Under the pieces are notes generated by a model that was not told the DNA's origin, made no database searches, and worked only from the letters and a program-made list of their open reading frames with translations. Shown here one piece after another: positions 41,891 to 52,300 of a stretch of DNA of 64,000 bases. This DNA comes from Norana najaformis (Eukaryota; Annelida; Clitellata; Crassiclitellata; Hormogastridae). How positions within the stretch are numbered: the first letter of the stretch is position 1; every line of letters starts with the position of its first letter. The position numbers and the translations under genes were made by a program. Location of the stretch: contig OZ029915.1 in NCBI GenBank assembly GCA_964023275.1, forward strand, positions 32,653,989-32,717,988, read 5' to 3'.

Positions 41891-42121
41891 GAAATTCAAG
41901 TGCAGAAGATACATGCTTTCTTTACACCTTTTATTTTGTATTATAATGTCTGAAACTTTTTATTTAATTTTCTTTAAAATCAGTAGCTTTTCGAATAGTT
42001 TATCTGGTAATTGTCGTCTGTATGGATTTGCAGTCTATATGCCTGCAAAACTGGAGTCTTTCTACCGGTGCAGACGAAGTAAGGGCAGCATTAAATTATA
42101 CAAATACAGTAACTTCCTTAC

Positions 42122-42314
42122 ATTTGGTTAGTTCTTTCCTGTCGTCTTCGAGATTCTGCAATAATTCTAATTCGTATTTGCTTCTTGTTGCTAAAACCAA
42201 AGAATTCATCATCTTCCTTACCTTCTTTAACGCCACTTGTATTTTGCTCGCTATTGGTGGCATTTTCAGACATTGTCACCAGTAAATCCTGTTTTTGTTT
42301 CTTTGGTCTGCAAC
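42122..42314 (-). CDS. Isolated candidate coding exon, unrecognised
   Basis: Minus-strand open stretch bounded by a pyrimidine-containing acceptor (CTTCACAG|GTTG) and a strong donor (AAAT|GTAAGG). It encodes KKQKQDLL, then MSENATNSEQNTSG, EDDEFFGFSNKKQIRIRII and AESRRRQERTNQ. The charged, low-Leu composition could be a nuclear disordered protein. I do not recognise the family and found no partner exons nearby. It could equally be chance, or an exon of a gene whose other exons I cannot see. Confidence 0.3.
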
Positions 42315-42540
42315 CTGTGAAGGTAACCAATGTAATTTGAAATTTTGATGATCAACTGCTAGGAGAGCATTATTTTACCTCTGACCTTAAGTCGAGATAA
42401 GACTGAAAACGTTGGTAAAATCCGCGTGTAGCATCATCAAGAAGAAAGCAACAGTGACGGATATGGTTTGACTTCAAAATAGTTTATTTTGTTTGAGTGT
42501 CTGACAGAAATGACAGGATATGTCGGTAATAGCAGTTTTC

Positions 42541-42640
42541 TCGACAATATGGCTTCGATTTTGCTCATTTTTCAGTGAATTTCACCACCACTGCCCGTTT
42601 GAATGGGTGTCGCGCAATTTAAGGTCCCCGTGTAACAAAT
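42541..42640 (-). repeat. SINE family A, body fragment
   Basis: Shares ATGGCTTCGATTTTGCTCAT, TTTTCAGTGAATTTCACCAC and GGGTGTCGCGCAATTTAAGG with the other copies; head and tail are missing. Confidence 0.6.
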
Positions 42641-43156
42641 TAGTTAATTATCTGATTAATCAATTGTAACCTTAGTTTCTGTAAATACATCGATTAGAAT
42701 TAGATATGACATCGTGACAACAAAGATGCTAAAGAAATTCATCACAGTTTTAAAGTTTCTGTATTTTCTCCCACGATTCTTGCAGATCTACAAGAAGGAT
42801 AAATGTATAATATGCCTACTTTCGGTTAAAAGAATTTCTCCCTCCGTTAACGGAACATCTCTTTATTGGGTCAAATCAACCCAACTGCACTAAAGTAGGC
42901 TTGCAGTATATAAACCATCATCTATATATAAATTCATGCAATGAAACAAAAAAGTTCAGCTATTCAGCTCTGATTCTCTCGCTACCCAGTTCTGTTGCGT
43001 CCCTTTAATTAATTCAGTTATGGCGCAGTATCAATTTCTGTCGTCATCCGAACGTGAATCGTCATCGTCTTCACCGTCGGGACTTGAGCCGTTTGTCAAT
43101 AGCGATGCGCGCCAGCAGATTAGATGGAACTGGAAGCCACCTGCCCGAGTCCCAGA

Positions 43157-43290
43157 TGATTGATAGGGTCAAACCTCGGGGTCATCGCGCATGACCCTGC
43201 GAACCGAAGCTTCTAATTAAGCTGACGGGGGAATTCTGGCGTCATCTGTTGACCACCGTTAAATATTTATCGTAGGTGACGTATATAAGG
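43157..43290. promoter_or_regulatory. Candidate regulatory island with nuclear-receptor half-sites
   Basis: TGATTGAT (43157-43164, Pbx/Hox-like), GGGTCA (43166-43171), GGGTCA (43179-43184) and TGACCC (43192-43197) with 7-bp spacers, then TATATAAGG (43282-43290) behind GTGACG. Complex sequence flanked by repeats. Function is inferred. Confidence 0.35.
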
Positions 43291-43326
43291 CCGAGAAAGA
43301 GAGGATGTGTGAGCTCTGTAATAGGC

Positions 43327-43341
43327 CGTTGCTAGGCAACG
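43327..43341. promoter_or_regulatory. RFX X-box-like palindrome
   Basis: CGTTGCTAGGCAACG is close to the RFX consensus GTTRCYNNGGYAAC, with one spacer base fewer. Confidence 0.45.
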
Positions 43342-43629
43342 CAAAAGATCAGCCTCGAAGCAGCACTAGAGTTGAATGTGGTCGTGACAGTCTGGGTCGT
43401 ATTGGCCTCTACACCACAACAGAGGCAACTAGGTGACCAGTATACACACAGAACGCACTTTATACGTCACTTGATGTTACACCCGCAATAATTCCATAAC
43501 ATATTGATCACTACTGTAAATAAGCTTACAGTATATGTGGGAGGATCGTTCTTATAATGACGACAATAGCGACTACGATTATGATAGTAATGACAATAAC
43601 GATTAATCTGACCAAGAAAATGAACATAA

Positions 43630-43630
<1 letters not shown>

Positions 43631-43709
<79 letters not shown>
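43631..43709. repeat. (GAT)n microsatellite
   Basis: About 26 perfect triplets; spells poly-Asp or poly-Ser in open frames that are not genes. Confidence 0.97.
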
Positions 43710-43901
43710 AACAATAAGAATAATAGTAATAATGGAAATGGCATCAACTACAATTGCAACATAAATAATTATGATTTATTTCTGGAGGTAGAGAATTATC
43801 CAAGTACTCCAAGAATATCCGATGAATATTAATGATCTGAAAAAAGTTTTGCGGATTATTTACGCTAAGTACTACTACTACTGCTATTACTACTATGCAG
43901 C

Positions 43902-43978
<77 letters not shown>
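43902..43978. repeat. (ATT)n microsatellite
   Basis: About 25 perfect triplets, 190 bp from the (GAT)n array. Confidence 0.97.
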
Positions 43979-43979
<1 letters not shown>

Positions 43980-44307
43980 TTTCTTCCAGTAATTAGATAG
44001 TGCATATCGACGCGACTTCGAAGCAATACGAGTAATCATTTGCTGGTCAAGAAGTCGCCAGGATCGCTGTTCTCTGTCGACTCTGCTATCCTGGTTCTGA
44101 AGCCGCATCGACGCTGGTACCCTGCTCCAGACGCAACCGACAAATATAAAGCCAATATCGAATAAATTTCCGTGTGAAACGCTGACGACATCTAGTGAAG
44201 CACCACTGATAACACACAGAAGAGGCAGACATGGTGAGCGATAATACAAGCGCAGAGAGCGAAGCGCTGTTGGACGGATCAATCTTATCGATGACGTCGC
44301 GCAGACA

Positions 44308-44327
44308 ATCGTTGCTATAGCAACGAT
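44308..44327. promoter_or_regulatory. RFX X-box-like perfect palindrome
   Basis: A perfect 20-bp palindrome centred on GTTGCTATAGCAAC, a good match to the X-box consensus GTTRCYNNGGYAAC except for one G-to-A change in the right arm. Confidence 0.5.
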
Positions 44328-44399
44328 AACGTCGAGAAGCGAGTCTCTTGGATAGTTTGGTCGGTGTTTGAAGCCGGGCGGATAAAAGTGGCTGTTGCT

Positions 44400-45020
44400 G
44401 CTGCTGATCCGGAAGCTGTAGAACGGCTGCTATGGCGATGGGATGGGATGGAGTGCAAGAGATAACCGACCACCCCCACTGGCACCGCATGGAGATATAC
44501 TGGCCATCGGAAACCACAGATACATAAACCATGACCTCAAGTATCTCACCAAGTGTCTTTTCAAACATTAACAGTTCAAAGACCGTGAAATGATAAACGG
44601 TATATATATATTCTGTGTGCTCTGCATATTATAAACAAGGTCGATACTGTGGAGCTGGCGGACGTACTGCGTGACAAATGGGATTAGGGTTAGTTCTACC
44701 TCTTTTGTAGCTTTTGCAGGGGTAGCATTGATTAATTTGGTGAAATACAATATTCCTACCTCACTTCGGTCTTCGAGGCTTTCATCTTTACAGCCGAGGA
44801 TAAATACCACTTTGGTTTTGCCGAATTTGCATTTACATGTATTTCTAAGGTAATTCAACATTTTAGGAAGATTAATTGTTCGTAAATTGCTATAACCGTG
44901 TTTGTCTTTACACTTCAACCGAAAGATTCTTCAACAACATAACTACTCATTTGAGGACTACATATATGTATACCATGCCATGGAGAAGTGTGAAATAAAT
45001 GGGTCATTTATTTAGCTGCG
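44400..45020. other. Non-coding spacer with unexplained open frame
   Basis: A 116-codon minus-strand frame (44918-44568) includes NLPKMLNYLRNTCKCKFGKT and VVFILGCKDESLEDRSEVGI. I recognise no family and see no flanking splice signals that support it. Confidence 0.35.
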
Positions 45021-45023
45021 CAA

Positions 45024-45100
45024 TGTCATCATCATCATCATCAGCAGCAGCAAGAGCATCATTATCTTTATCATCATCATCACCATCATCATCATAAGTT
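45024..45100. repeat. (CAT/CAG)n tract
   Basis: Interrupted CAT and CAG triplets. Confidence 0.85.
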
Positions 45101-45437
45101 CCGGACGCCAGCCATTTGGCGGTGAATAAATAAATATCCAGGTTGTTCGGTCAAATCTGGTGCTTTTCTTGTGTTTAGTCCAAGTCATCTTAAGCTTTCG
45201 TTTAAATTCTCAATCCGGGGTATTCTTCCAATATGTGATACATGGTATTTACACAGAGTTCCAAATGTCGTTGGTAGGTTCGTGCGTTTAGAAACTTTGG
45301 CGATTCATGTGCTGTTTTAATTGAACTGTTCGTTTATTTAATTAACACACAATCGACAATGAACGATTATATGTCTCTTCTCGGCCAAGTCGTCGGTTCG
45401 CAGCCCGATCGTTCAACAAAAACGAAAGATTGTCGAC

Positions 45438-45535
45438 AGTATGTGTGTATGTATGTATTTATGGTATGCATGTATGTACGCATATGTCTGTCTGTCTTCT
45501 GTCTGTCTGTCTGTCTATGTATGTATGTATGCCAA
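45438..45535. repeat. (ATGT)n/(CTGT)n tract
   Basis: TGTATGTATGTATTTATGG followed by GTCTGTCTGTCTGTCTATGT; imperfect tetranucleotides. Confidence 0.88.
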
Positions 45536-46059
45536 AATAGAAAATAGAGTGCCTTTTAAGTAACTCACATAAGTGTTGTAACAATCTCTAACCGCTACAC
45601 GGCTAACAAGTATCTGAAACTGTTGACTATGATCATCACCAGTGAAGTTACCACCAGCGCAGTTGACCACACTCTCCGTGAAGACGAACCTCTTCTTCAA
45701 CCAGTTATTATTACTATTATGCACAGTAACCAACTTCATTCTCGGCCATTCGGATTCTTGAACTTAATTTCTGATTGATGACGTCAGATGAATGGGGAAA
45801 GCACTGAAAACTCTACTTGATATTCGAAGATATTTCTACGCCTGATTGGCTTCCGGTGGCTTCCATTGCAAAGGTCGCAATTTTTCGATTGCTATGCAAC
45901 GGGTTGCCATGACTTCTAAGAAAGTGACGCTAGACAGAGGAAGAATTCAACTGGGGAGCCGTAAGCCTTTAGGCGTGCTAATTGTATCAACCGGGTGGGC
46001 AAACAGAATGGAGTTGTCAGCTCGGCGTGCTCCACGGCCGATGCTAGGCAGTATCTCAG

Positions 46060-46430
46060 CCACTTCATGGGAATTTGGGTGGCCGAATTTTCTCACGCTA
46101 ATCCTTCATTGTTTAGCCGGTCGGTCGCCAGGTGTCGACGGCGTCGATAATGATCTGGCGGCGCGGACGTATTTGAGAGCCGCCGTCTAAGGCGCTGGCG
46201 CTAATGTGATTTATCGCAGCGCTGCTCATCTATCGTCTGACACGAGACAAGTCCTCGAGATCTCGTCCGCTCGAGATCTTATTCCCAGAACAATGGCACG
46301 CGTCGGTCGGCCGTGTCAGCCGACAGGAGCCACCTGCCCTGGGAGGAGTTGTCCACTCGAGCGTGGCGGGTGACAGGGCCATCGGAGCACCTGTCGATGA
46401 CGTCACGAAACCAATTATTATAACGGTATG
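46060..46430. promoter_or_regulatory. Candidate enhancer with SOX, E-box and CRE motifs
   Basis: Repeat-free GC-rich stretch with TAATCC (46099-46104), CATTGTTT (46107-46114), CAGGTG (46129-46134), AACAATGG (46289-46296), CACCTG (46331-46336 and 46388-46393) and a full CRE TGACGTCA (46398-46405). CTCGAGATCT occurs twice, 16 bp apart (46254, 46270). It lies 11 kb upstream of SoxC. Function is inferred from motif density only. Confidence 0.35.
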
Positions 46431-46929
46431 TAATCGGGTGCCTTCTTGTAGAACGCCAGGGGCCGCTTAAGGGTCGCGGGCGACAGATGGCGCGAGCCCA
46501 GGGGTCTGGTGGATATTCTACGCAGCCATTAGAGGAAGCCAGTGCAGTTGATGTGCACCGCCTGGCAAAGCATCAAGTCTAAGTTAGAGAGCTCCACTCC
46601 GCATTTATATACAGCCAACAAGACGACGATGTCTTTAGAGAACAATTAAGGATGTCGGAGGATGAGAGCGAAAGAGGTAGAGAGGACCTACTATGGGCGA
46701 GATTTGAACGAAAGCTCAGCAGAGTTAACCCCAATACTTTGCACATAAGTATTCGGCTGCTTCTCGGCATTTTCCTCAAGTGGCTCACCTCCCTATTCTT
46801 CTGCAGCAGCTCTTTAAAGGTCATGTCTGACGTCACGACTGTGAACGATTAAGGCATTTTGGGAGATGTATAAGTAAGGTCTGTTGACAGGCTCACTACG
46901 CTGAAAAAAATGTAAATTACTAAATACAA

Positions 46930-47509
46930 GAGTGATGTGCAATAATTAACTGTTGCTAGTAGCTAAACTACTTTTGAAGTCGTTAAAAGTCGTTAATTAC
47001 TTTTTAAAGTAGCTGTAAGTAGTAGCTAAACTATAAAATCTGAATCAGCAGTCAACTAGGGTCTACTTTTATCTAACTTTTTCAGCAAGAGAGTTTTTCA
47101 GTTGCATACATGACAACTTGTTTCCAGTTATATATTATATATTATATTTATAATTATATTATTAAATTATATTTCTTCCAGTCAATCCAAATTATATTTC
47201 TGTCGAAGTTCGTGACGCTCCTACTTAGAGTTGCATTTTCCATTATAGAATAGTCAAACATCACTTGAAAATGCTACATGCTGTTTTAGTTTAAGATGAA
47301 GATTAATAATTAACAGTTATACCTGTTAGCCAGCAACTTGGCTTCCATCATAAAGCATGAGCAAAAGTATTTTCTAAATTAGTAAGACTTGCAAGTAGTT
47401 AACTCCCTATTCTAAAACAAGTTTCTAACAATTACTTAAACTACTGTAAAAGCAGTTACAAAGTAGTTGTAGTTAACCAAGTTTTAGCGTAGTTAACTGC
47501 CCATCACTG
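46930..47509. mobile_element. hAT-like non-autonomous element
   Basis: Left end GAGTGATGTGCAATAATTAA and right end AGTTAACTGCCCATCACTG are imperfect inverted repeats. The interior is AT-rich with repeated GTAGTTAACTAC/TTTTAAAGTAG words and has no ORF. Flanking 8-mers do not match clearly. Same family as 61831-62323. Confidence 0.6.
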
Positions 47510-47929
47510 AATATAGTGGATTGTAAAAGCAGTTTGGGAGATTTATAGGTAGCCTAAAGTCGGCCTGCAGCCAAACTGCGATTAAAAAATAAAATGATAA
47601 ATTCAAAACACAAGAATAAAATAAAATAATTAAACAGAACGCATTCGACATAAATGTTGTTGCGGTCTGAACATAATTTCGCGGGGCGGGGATGACTTGG
47701 CCCAGGTACAAGCTCAGAGCCACCTGCATCACTGTCCCTTCTATACTCTGGACGTTAAATGGCCGTTCCGTATAATCTTTGCAAATAGCATATGTCCTGT
47801 GCATGAGAGGTTCATGATGGGCCGCTTCATTGAGAGAGGCAATGCAGAAAATCACACGAAAATCGACCGACTATTGCCCATGGACGTTGCCCATCCTGCG
47901 GTTGTGGAAGAGGAAAAGGTACAGTCGGA

Positions 47930-48125
47930 TCCCGAGACAGCTTTGCAGTGTTGCCTCCCTTGAGGAATTTTCCTTCGACAGAAGAGACACTGACGGCCAT
48001 TTTACGTCGGAAGTAGAAGGGGTTAGTGATGCGGGTGGCTCTGAGCTTAGACCTCGGCTGGAGTCGTTACACGGAGTCAAACCCGCAACCACTTGATCAA
48101 TGACCAAACGCGTTACACGATAGTC
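47930..48125 (-). repeat. tRNA-derived SINE (family B)
   Basis: The minus strand has GTAACGCGTTTGGTCATTG-like sequence and a B-box GGTTGCGGGTTTGACTCCG, matching the copy at 63410-63505. An (AAC/AAT)n stretch follows on the right. Not a functional tRNA: no acceptor-stem pairing was seen. Confidence 0.5.
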
Positions 48126-48139
48126 CACCGTGCCGCGAC

Positions 48140-48300
48140 AACATATAATAACAACAAAAACAAACAACATAAACAACAACGGCACCACCACTAACAACAA
48201 CAACAACAATAATAATATAATAATAATAAACACGTAATAATAATTAATAATAATTAATAACAAGTAATAATAATAATATTAATAATAATAAAAATAACAG
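48140..48300. repeat. (AAC)n/(AAT)n tract
   Basis: Long imperfect AAC then AAT triplets, possibly the tail of the adjoining SINE. Confidence 0.9.
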
Positions 48301-49347
48301 TTTTCTGTTCCAGTGCAATGCTAATACAGTCCAACGCTTTAACGCTGTTGCCTTCCATGGTGCGTTTGCTCCGCCAGATCTTCTCGATTTCTAGCCGTCC
48401 CAGAATTTTTTTTATTCTTAGGAGAATGAAAATTAATTCCTGACGGATCATATCTACCTCGGGTTAAAACGAAGTCTACTCAGTAAAGTGTAAAGGGAAG
48501 CTGCGCTTGATAGTCAGCATATAATTTAACGAAGGCATTGAATTGAACTATTCGGACTTTGTCTGAGCTGAATAGAGAATCGTTAGTAGTGCTGTCATAG
48601 ACCTTCATGCGTTGTTTGTTCAACTGTCCCGACAGTGAAGAGAGTGCATGCGAGAAGATTTTCTAATAGGGACCTCTAGCGACTGCTACGCACATCTGTA
48701 TGATTGATTACGAGTTCAGCCGGTGCATTCTGAGTCATTTTGTGAATTAGCACACATGTTACGCTATATAAATTCAGAGTAATTATGGGATGCAGTCTTT
48801 CGGTGTAACGGCTATCACGGGGAACCAGTACAGAAGGCGGAGTTGAGACAATTATACCGGGTTAAAGACGAGTATGGATAAGGAGACCGCTTTTCTCGAG
48901 GCAATAATACTATATATTATGGTCTGAGTTAATGGTTTAGATATTGTTGTTTTGCGTCTATTATATATTGGAATATTGATTCTTACTGCACGCATTGCGA
49001 AATAGCTGTTACCCTTGCACTGTGCATGAGTGACCTGTCCGTCTGTTTGTTTGCGTGTGTCTGTCTGTTTGTGTGCGTGCGTTTTTGTCTGTGTGATTGG
49101 TCGTTTGTATCGATTTGGTGCAGTTGTTATAGATATGGACGCAATGAACCGTGTACAGCTGAGACTAGGTAATCGCTTGGGGACGAACTGTGGCTCTAGT
49201 GACTCGTATAAGATCTCAAGCGTGACCTCCGTCAGTTGCGTAAGCAACAGACTTATGCAAAGCAAACGACGTGCCACGTAACACTGTCTAAAGTAACACA
49301 ACTAAACTATTGTAATAACACAAGTTTAAGAGCAATGATGACTAATG

Positions 49348-49462
49348 ATTTCATCATCATCATCACCGCCACCTCCATCATCATCATCATCATCACCACC
49401 ACCACCTCCATCATCATCATCATCATCGTCATAATAATAATTATTATTATTATAATTATAGT
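49348..49462. repeat. (CAT)n/(CAC)n/(AAT)n tract
   Basis: Compound trinucleotide array; the Asp-rich, Met-rich and Ile-rich frames over it are artefacts. Confidence 0.93.
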
Positions 49463-49559
49463 AATAATTTCCCTCTGTTTTCGTGAATTTGTTGTTGTCA
49501 CCGTCATGCATGGCGATAACAAAGGTTTTATCGGTACTCGTTAAGCATGAACTCCGAGC

Positions 49560-50345
49560 GGGCTGCAAGGTAAACGGTGTTTGTCCCTGGATGGCTGCAC
49601 CTGCGTCACGGGACCGTTCGCCTTCACAGCTCGCGAAACAGAACATGTCCCGGACCTGACCTTCCTCATCAGGCGACGCCCAGAGGTACCGCCGAGGGCC
49701 GTTTCCAAGGCTCATGGACGTCGATCCAGTCAATGCCGCCTGCTTATCCGTAGCTCTGTGGCAACTCTGGAGATAGCGCTGTTCAGACTCAGAGCCTTAA
49801 ATCCAGGTCCTGTCCAATGTTTTGGTTGCACACGTGGGGCTTGTAGGCCCCATTCTCAAACATATTTATTAAGAGGTTCGGCCAACTTGTTCGCTGGCTT
49901 TGGGGTTTTTCAAGACATATGCAATCTTCACAGGGAACTTGAAAACTGGAAGGCACTGCTTGGCTTGCCCCTCGTGTTTTGACGCAGCCCCCTATAGGGC
50001 GTAACGCAGACGTAACCTCAATTCCAAAAGATCACGTTTTTGTTAAATTCGACATCACTAATGCTTCTAATGGCATCAGGCGCGATGCCACGTTCAAGGC
50101 TGCAGTTGATACCATGCCAGAACTATACTTTTTATTCATCAAGCCTACGCGGTTACTTCTATTCTCGGATTGGGCAAATCTTCAGTCCCTTCGCAAAGGG
50201 GCCTCAGCAGACTGATCCTTTTGGCCCAGTTCTGTTTTGTGTACTATTACAGCCGGTTCTACAATCTTTACAGTCCACACTTCGCATTAGATACCTTGAC
50301 GACCTCTTATTAGGGTTGCCCACGAGGCCACGATAGACTTAATTG
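49560..50345 (+). pseudogene. Broken reverse-transcriptase fragment (YLDD type)
   Basis: The frame at 50020-50215 encodes VFVKFDITNASNGIRRDATF, equivalent to the KFDxxNAFNSxRR block of a retroelement RT. After a frame change it continues DPFGPVLFCVLLQPVLQSLQ, STLRIRYLDDLLLG, with the catalytic YxDD motif. It differs from the L2/CR1-like ends elsewhere. The upstream open stretch (49581-49980) may be another part of the element but was not identified. Confidence 0.65.
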
Positions 50346-50363
50346 GCATCTATGCCTTCACCA

Positions 50364-50405
<42 letters not shown>
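50364..50405. repeat. (ATT)n microsatellite
   Basis: About 14 perfect units. Confidence 0.95.
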
Positions 50406-50439
50406 GTGGTTTTTCAGTATATTTTATAACAGAATCGCA

Positions 50440-50975
50440 AGTTACATTCACATCTCACCAATCCTGAAATTATGATCACATCTCACCAATCCTGAAATCG
50501 TTGCACTGGTTGCCCGTAGAAAAGCGCATAATGTTCAAGACTGGACTAATTGTATACAAGACTCTACATTTCGGCTAACCTCACTATCTTCACTCTGTAC
50601 TGGCCCCCAAGACTTATCTCCACTCGACCAGGTCTTCTAGCTGTCTAAATCTGACTATTCCGTGGACAAGAACAGCTCTTGGCAGGCGTGCCTTTTCTGT
50701 CGCTGGCCGTAGACTCTGGAACTCTCTTCCGGCAAATATTCGCTCGCCAAAGTCTGTTTTGACCTTCAGATCTCGACTTAAAACTCATCTTTTCCTGAAC
50801 TCGTATCCTCCGTAGGCTGTCTCTGTGACTTCTGGACTCCTCTCTGGCTTTTCGACCCGGACTCCCAACGGAATTTGATTCGGATAATGATTTTGTTTAG
50901 CAGCGACCATCGACTGATGCCTTGAGCATTATTACAGTGGCGCTATAGAAGTTTTTAGATTAGATTAGATTATTA
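50440..50975 (+). mobile_element. LINE 3' end with (ATTAG)n tail
   Basis: Encodes SLHWLPVEKRIMFKTGLIVY, then RRAFSVAGRRLWNSLPANIR and LTFRSRLKTHLFLNSYPP with one in-frame stop. The 3' end is AGTGGCGCTATAGAAGTTTT then TAGATTAGATTAGATTA. Confidence 0.8.
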
Positions 50976-51204
50976 GACATTACGTCACAGTGACGTTGGC
51001 ATTCCTATTCGTCGGCCATCAAAATGGCGTCTGGCTATTGATTTTTCGTGCGTCGTAACGCAAGTCTCTAGCATTTCATAACGACTGCATGCCAATCGAT
51101 GAGAGAGAAAGACGCACAGACAGACAAAGACAGGGACACAGAAAGGGACTGAGGGAGAATCGACTGAAGAAAAACGCCCTCAAATTTAATTAGAAATATC
51201 TGGA

Positions 51205-51330
51205 ACGCCGTCTAATCATTAATCCTGTCATCGTATACAGCACCTGTAATGCTAACCAGGGTCATGACCCTATCCCACCCACGGTGGTCGCAACCCTCCC
51301 GCAATGCTGATTAAAGCGCTTCAGGGAAAT
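51205..51330. promoter_or_regulatory. Candidate regulatory island with inverted receptor half-sites
   Basis: TAATCATTAATCC (51213-51225, homeodomain-like) and the perfect palindrome AGGGTCATGACCCT (51258-51271), followed by GGGGTCA near 51335. Unique sequence next to a minisatellite. Confidence 0.35.
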
Positions 51331-51394
51331 GTCGAGGGGTCAGGCACGAGTGGCGGGAAAGCTGGATGAATGGAGACTGTCAGGAAGACTGACC

Positions 51395-51842
51395 GACCGA
51401 CTGACAGACAGACAGACCCACAGACAGACAGACAGCTTCACTCACACAGACATTTTCCGGCAGTGAAATACAGAGAGTAAAACAGAGTGACACAGCCAAG
51501 CAGAGACAGACAGACAGACAGGCAGGCAGGCAGATTCATTCACTCACTCACACAAACATTTTCTGGCAGTGAAATAAGAGAGTAAAACAGATATACACAG
51601 ACAAGCAGAGACACAGACAGACAGACGGACAGACAGGCAGGCAGGCAGACAGAGAGACGTATCCACTCACTCACTCAGACATTTTCTGGCAGTGAAATAA
51701 GAGAGTAAAATAGAGTGACACAGACAGACAGACAGACATATTCACTCATTCACTCACACAGACATTTTCTGGCAGTGAAATAAGAGAGTAAAATAGAGAG
51801 ACACAGACAAGCAGAGACACACAGACAGACAGACAGCCAGAC
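51395..51842. repeat. Compound minisatellite with (CAGA)n
   Basis: Four copies of a unit holding CATTTTC(T/C)GGCAGTGAAATA, then AGAGTAAAA(C/T)AGA, starting near 51450, 51557, 51680 and 51762. They are separated by (CAGA)n and (GGCA)n runs; unit length varies from about 82 to 123 bp. Confidence 0.9.
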
Positions 51843-52163
51843 TGTCCTGACACAGTGCATGGGTTTAAAGAATCACGGGATCGTCGCACTTCACTGCACT
51901 CATAAGCGCGAGTGCACAATATGAGTCTTAACCCCAGAGGTCACCCAAAGCGTCGTCAGATGGCGTTAAGAGTCGGTCACTGAATAAGAAATGATGACGT
52001 CGTCCTCTGTGGTCGTCCACTTCCTACGGATCGCTTGTTGTTATGGGATGATGACGGATTTCTGATGGAACGACATCTGTCGCTGCAGCCCATGATTTCC
52101 ATTGAAACTTTGAGTCATAAGTCAGACAGTCCAAAACAGTCGAAAGAAACACTAATGTTCGCC

Positions 52164-52166
52164 TTC

Positions 52167-52237
<71 letters not shown>

Positions 52238-52239
52238 GC
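52164..52239. repeat. (CTGT)n microsatellite
   Basis: About 18 perfect units. Confidence 0.97.
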
Positions 52240-52300
52240 ATTATATCTCGTTATTTTAGATTTTCTTATATGTGCAGTCCTCATGCTTTCGACATAGTGT

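Larger units (their letters stand above)
47515..49340. other. Non-coding spacer
   Basis: Apart from SINE 47930-48125 and its AAC/AAT tail, nothing was recognised. Confidence 0.45.

Noticed and set aside
39900..42314. Joining the start at 39957 (+) with the exon-like stretch at 42122-42314 (-) as one gene
   Set aside because: They are on opposite strands.
43526..43832. Poly-Ser / poly-Asp frames
   Set aside because: Translation of the (GAT)n array; no flanking coding signal.
43893..44568. Two minus-strand frames of 129 and 160 codons
   Set aside because: One is driven by the (ATT)n array; the other has no family similarity and overlaps the palindrome region.
44568..44918. 116-codon minus-strand frame with some protein-like composition
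   Set aside because: No recognised family or supporting splice sites; kept only as a note in the spacer entry.
34818..52239. Tandem arrays considered as CRISPR-like arrays
   Set aside because: Simple microsatellites or minisatellites in a eukaryotic genome; no regular unique spacers.
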